DNA from: Palaemon carinicauda
Lineage: Eukaryota; Arthropoda; Malacostraca; Decapoda; Palaemonidae
NCBI RefSeq assembly: GCF_036898095.1
Contig: NC_090739.1
Span: forward strand, 62,604,342-62,668,341
Reading direction: 5' to 3'
Length of the DNA: 64,000 nucleotides
Shown: piece by piece, positions 62,045 to 64,000 of the stretch
Layout of the letters: every line of letters begins with the position of its first letter
How positions within the stretch are numbered: the stretch's first letter is position 1
The notes under the pieces: model-generated
The model's database searches: none
Told to the model about the DNA's origin: nothing
The model's input: the letters and a program-made list of their open reading frames with translations, nothing else
Position numbers and translations under genes: made by a program

Positions 62045-62959
62045 CAGTCAGGGCAAGAACGTGGAATAACTGGAAAAGAAATACGTTCCAGTAACCGTGA
62101 AAAGGAAGAGAGGAGAAGACAGCTGAGAATCCGTCTTCAGAAAAAACTGGAAAAGGATATGAATGAACTTCTTGATGACCATAGTCAGCAAGCATCATCT
62201 CATAGAGATCTCCTTCACAGTTCACCTTCATCTTTGAAGACAAAGTCACCACAAAAGGTATACTCAAAACCTTCTACTTACAGATCTATGACCCCTTGGA
62301 AAGAGGATGGTGACAAAAGTCGCAGACACACAACAAAAAAGAGTTTTAATGAAACTTTTACTTCAGACAAAAAGAACTTGACAAATTTTAATGAAACATA
62401 TACTATTGCTAAAAAGAACCGGCCAAACTTTAATGAGACTTTTTCCATTGGAAAAAAGAATCTACCAAGCTTTAATGAAACTTATACCCTTGCTGAAAAA
62501 TACCTGGCCCAAGAGAGAAATACCTCTGCGATCTCAAATTTCTCAAAATTAGATGATCCTAGTTTTCATGCTGTGTCCCCGGGCATTAGTTCACGAAAGA
62601 CTAGATTACTTCCTAGTCAGAAGAATGAAGGTGAAGGACACAAGAATATTGAGGTAGAATTAAACAAATTAACAAAGTGTATTGAGTCAGTGGACAAAAA
62701 TAGACTTTCAAAGCCAAAAATACCTCCTGCACAAACAGATAAGTCTGTTACAGGGTTTGGTGCACGACCCAAGAAATTGATGATGCATCAAAGGGCTTCA
62801 AGTGTAAGCTTACCTCTCGATAGAATTTCTGAGGTTGATTCAGACACTTTTTCATCTCTTTCTGCTGTGGATGAAGTTGAAAAAAGATCAGGGAATGGTT
62901 CCAGCTCTGACATATCCTGGAGTGTTCCTGCAGAAGTGAAGAAAGTGTTGTACGATTAA
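62045..62959 (+). CDS. CPLANE1: CPLANE1-like gene, terminal exon g with stop
   Basis: Acceptor ACTCTATAG ends at 62044 and the frame runs in phase 0 to TAA at 62957-62959. Adding all seven exons gives 2,520 codons including the stop, with no interruption, which is strong internal support for the model. The exon opens with a charged helix (GKEIRSSNREKEERRRQLR, then LQKKLEKDMNELLDD) of the kind that follows the RKRKER helix in CPLANE1, followed by four 15-residue FNET repeats and a Ser-rich tail ending WSVPAEVKKVLYD. An in-frame ATG at 62159 is internal and not a start. The 3' UTR begins at 62960. Confidence 0.75.
   Translation, partial: QSGQERGITGKEIRSSNREKEERRRQLRIRLQKKLEKDMNELLDDHSQQASSHRDLLHSSPSSLKTKSPQKVYSKPSTYRSMTPWKEDGDKSRRHTTKKSFNETFTSDKKNLTNFNETYTIAKKNRPNFNETFSIGKKNLPSFNETYTLAEKYLAQERNTSAISNFSKLDDPSFHAVSPGISSRKTRLLPSQKNEGEGHKNIEVELNKLTKCIESVDKNRLSKPKIPPAQTDKSVTGFGARPKKLMMHQRASSVSLPLDRISEVDSDTFSSLSAVDEVEKRSGNGSSSDISWSVPAEVKKVLYD
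62340..62515 (+). repeat. Four 15-residue FNET repeats in the last exon
   Basis: A 45-base unit recurs four times with 60-80% visible similarity, each centred on FNET followed by an aromatic or hydroxyl residue and then KKN, for example NFNETYTIAKKNRP. The units are more diverged than the 12-residue repeats of exon d, so they are older. They lie in a charged, probably disordered tail. Confidence 0.85.
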
Positions 62960-63083
62960 CCTTTTCTGTGTTCTGTATCTCGTGCCTCACACTGAATACT
63001 GTGATGTGTAGGAAATCATTGGGATGTATTTTTAATCAGTTTACAAAGGATGTTTGAAGTACAGTACCTGAATTTTTTTTTAT

Positions 63084-63089
63084 AATAAA
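63084..63089 (+). terminator. Probable polyadenylation signal of the CPLANE1-like gene
   Basis: A canonical AATAAA lies 125 bases after the stop codon, in an AT-rich 3' UTR with a T-run just before it. It is the first AATAAA downstream of the stop, so cleavage near 63100-63115 is expected. Other AATAAA matches farther right, for example near 63374, are in generic AT-rich sequence. Confidence 0.5.
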
Positions 63090-63105
63090 AATGACAAATT
63101 TTAAT

Positions 63106-64000
63106 TACTTTTTATTTCATCATATTCAGTTAGTAAATATTGGTATTGTCAATTTAAGGAATCCTAAACCCAAATTTTAGTCAGAAATTTTGAAATCTCA
63201 TACATTAGTTAGGCCTACATTTGTATGCTATCTGTTTTCAGAAAGGTGACAGTTATTTTTTTTTTTTTTTTTTTAATACTCTACTCATTAGAAACCTATT
63301 TATGATAATTTATCACATAAATTGAATTTTAAACTAAGGTATGAAAATGAATGAAATATTACAACAATAGTACAATAAATATAAAAACATGGAACATTGG
63401 CAAAATAAAAGCAAAAGCTTGAGAAGGAAAGAAATAGAGGAAAATGTAAAAACAAAGTTAATTAAATATAGGAGGAGTAAAGCACAGGTTTACATGAATT
63501 ATCATGTTAGGTTCTCAGTTTACTTACAATTGATCAAATTCCCATAATAGCTCTTCTTTCCTCTTCCTCTAGATAACTACAGAAGGCAATAAGAGAAATT
63601 GTGCTTATGCAATGAGTGTTGTGTGTCAAAAGAGCAAAAACGATCATGCAACATAAGTTGCCAAAATGTTCAAAATATGTTGTTGTTATTAACATTGATT
63701 TAGAGTGCTCACTGATTTAATTAAGCAGATACTTGTGCCTTTTGTAATATATGGGGTAAGACATTTGCTTGAATTTCTTGAGCCAAATTTTTCACTCTTT
63801 AATGTTACTACCTTTGTTAAAATATTCACACTGTGGGCCATACAGAAGCCTGTACAGTACCTTGGAAATTAGTCAATTTATTTAATTGGAAGCTCAATAA
63901 CAGTATGAATTGAACAGCACTAGTAAATTTATATTCCGAAATTCAGGTTATCTGTAGAGTAAGATTTATATAGCACTAAATATCTATAAAGTAACACTAG
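63106..64000 (+). other. Downstream flank, no gene seen
   Basis: AT-rich sequence after the presumed poly(A) site. It has a T-run at 63257-63274 and scattered AATAAA words. No frame or repeat family is supported. Confidence 0.5.

Overview
Eukaryotic intronic DNA. Long AT-rich introns with consensus GT/AG borders, dense ACTGTA-type low-complexity sequence and retrotransposon families that I associate with decapod crustaceans suggest a shrimp, crab or crayfish. The species cannot be told from the sequence.

Host gene. Seven plus-strand exons (17905-18207, 29336-29465, 33133-33336, 46891-51387, 52198-53492, 60947-61163, 62045-62959) join in one uninterrupted frame of 2,519 codons plus a stop, followed by an AATAAA at 63084. 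The product looks like the C-terminal four fifths of CPLANE1 (C5orf42/JBTS17), a ciliogenesis and planar-polarity protein. That name comes from remembered family features and was not searched. The 5' exons must lie left of the window.

Mobile DNA. The introns are swollen by DIRS-type tyrosine-recombinase retrotransposons, recognised by inverted terminal repeats (ITRs), an internal complementary region (ICR) near the 3' end, and gag-like, RT-RNase H and tyrosine recombinase (YR) frames. Family A has four plus-strand copies of 6.3-6.8 kb: A1 (37-6292, RT deleted), A2 (9644-16121, three broken frames), A3 (35721-42318, nearly intact) and A4 (53773-60533, all three frames open). Family B has a decayed long copy (20695-28503), a relic split by A1 (1-36 and 6293-6570) and a relic at 42320-46050. 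Family C is one minus-strand, internally deleted copy (29661-33090) that keeps an open recombinase frame. Two LINE 3' ends (16430-17525 minus, 19006-19965 plus) flank the exon at 17905-18207 as inverted repeats.

Layout. 1-9643: family B relic split by A1, then an unclassified GC-richer stretch. 9644-16121: A2. 16430-19965: LINE, exon, LINE. 20695-28503: family B copy, with coding minisatellites and a 5S rRNA-derived block. 29336-33336: two exons separated by family C. 33337-46890: a 13.5-kb intron with a SINE-like repeat, A3 and the second family B relic. 46891-53492: the two large exons. 53493-60946: an intron that is almost entirely A4. 60947-63105: last exons and 3' UTR. 63106-64000: AT-rich sequence with no gene seen.

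The most notable items are the apparently complete element A4, the RNase H/recombinase dual-coding overlap with a conserved internal ATG, the cysteine-rich start of family A ORF1, the 5S rRNA-derived block, and the inverted LINE pair around a host exon.
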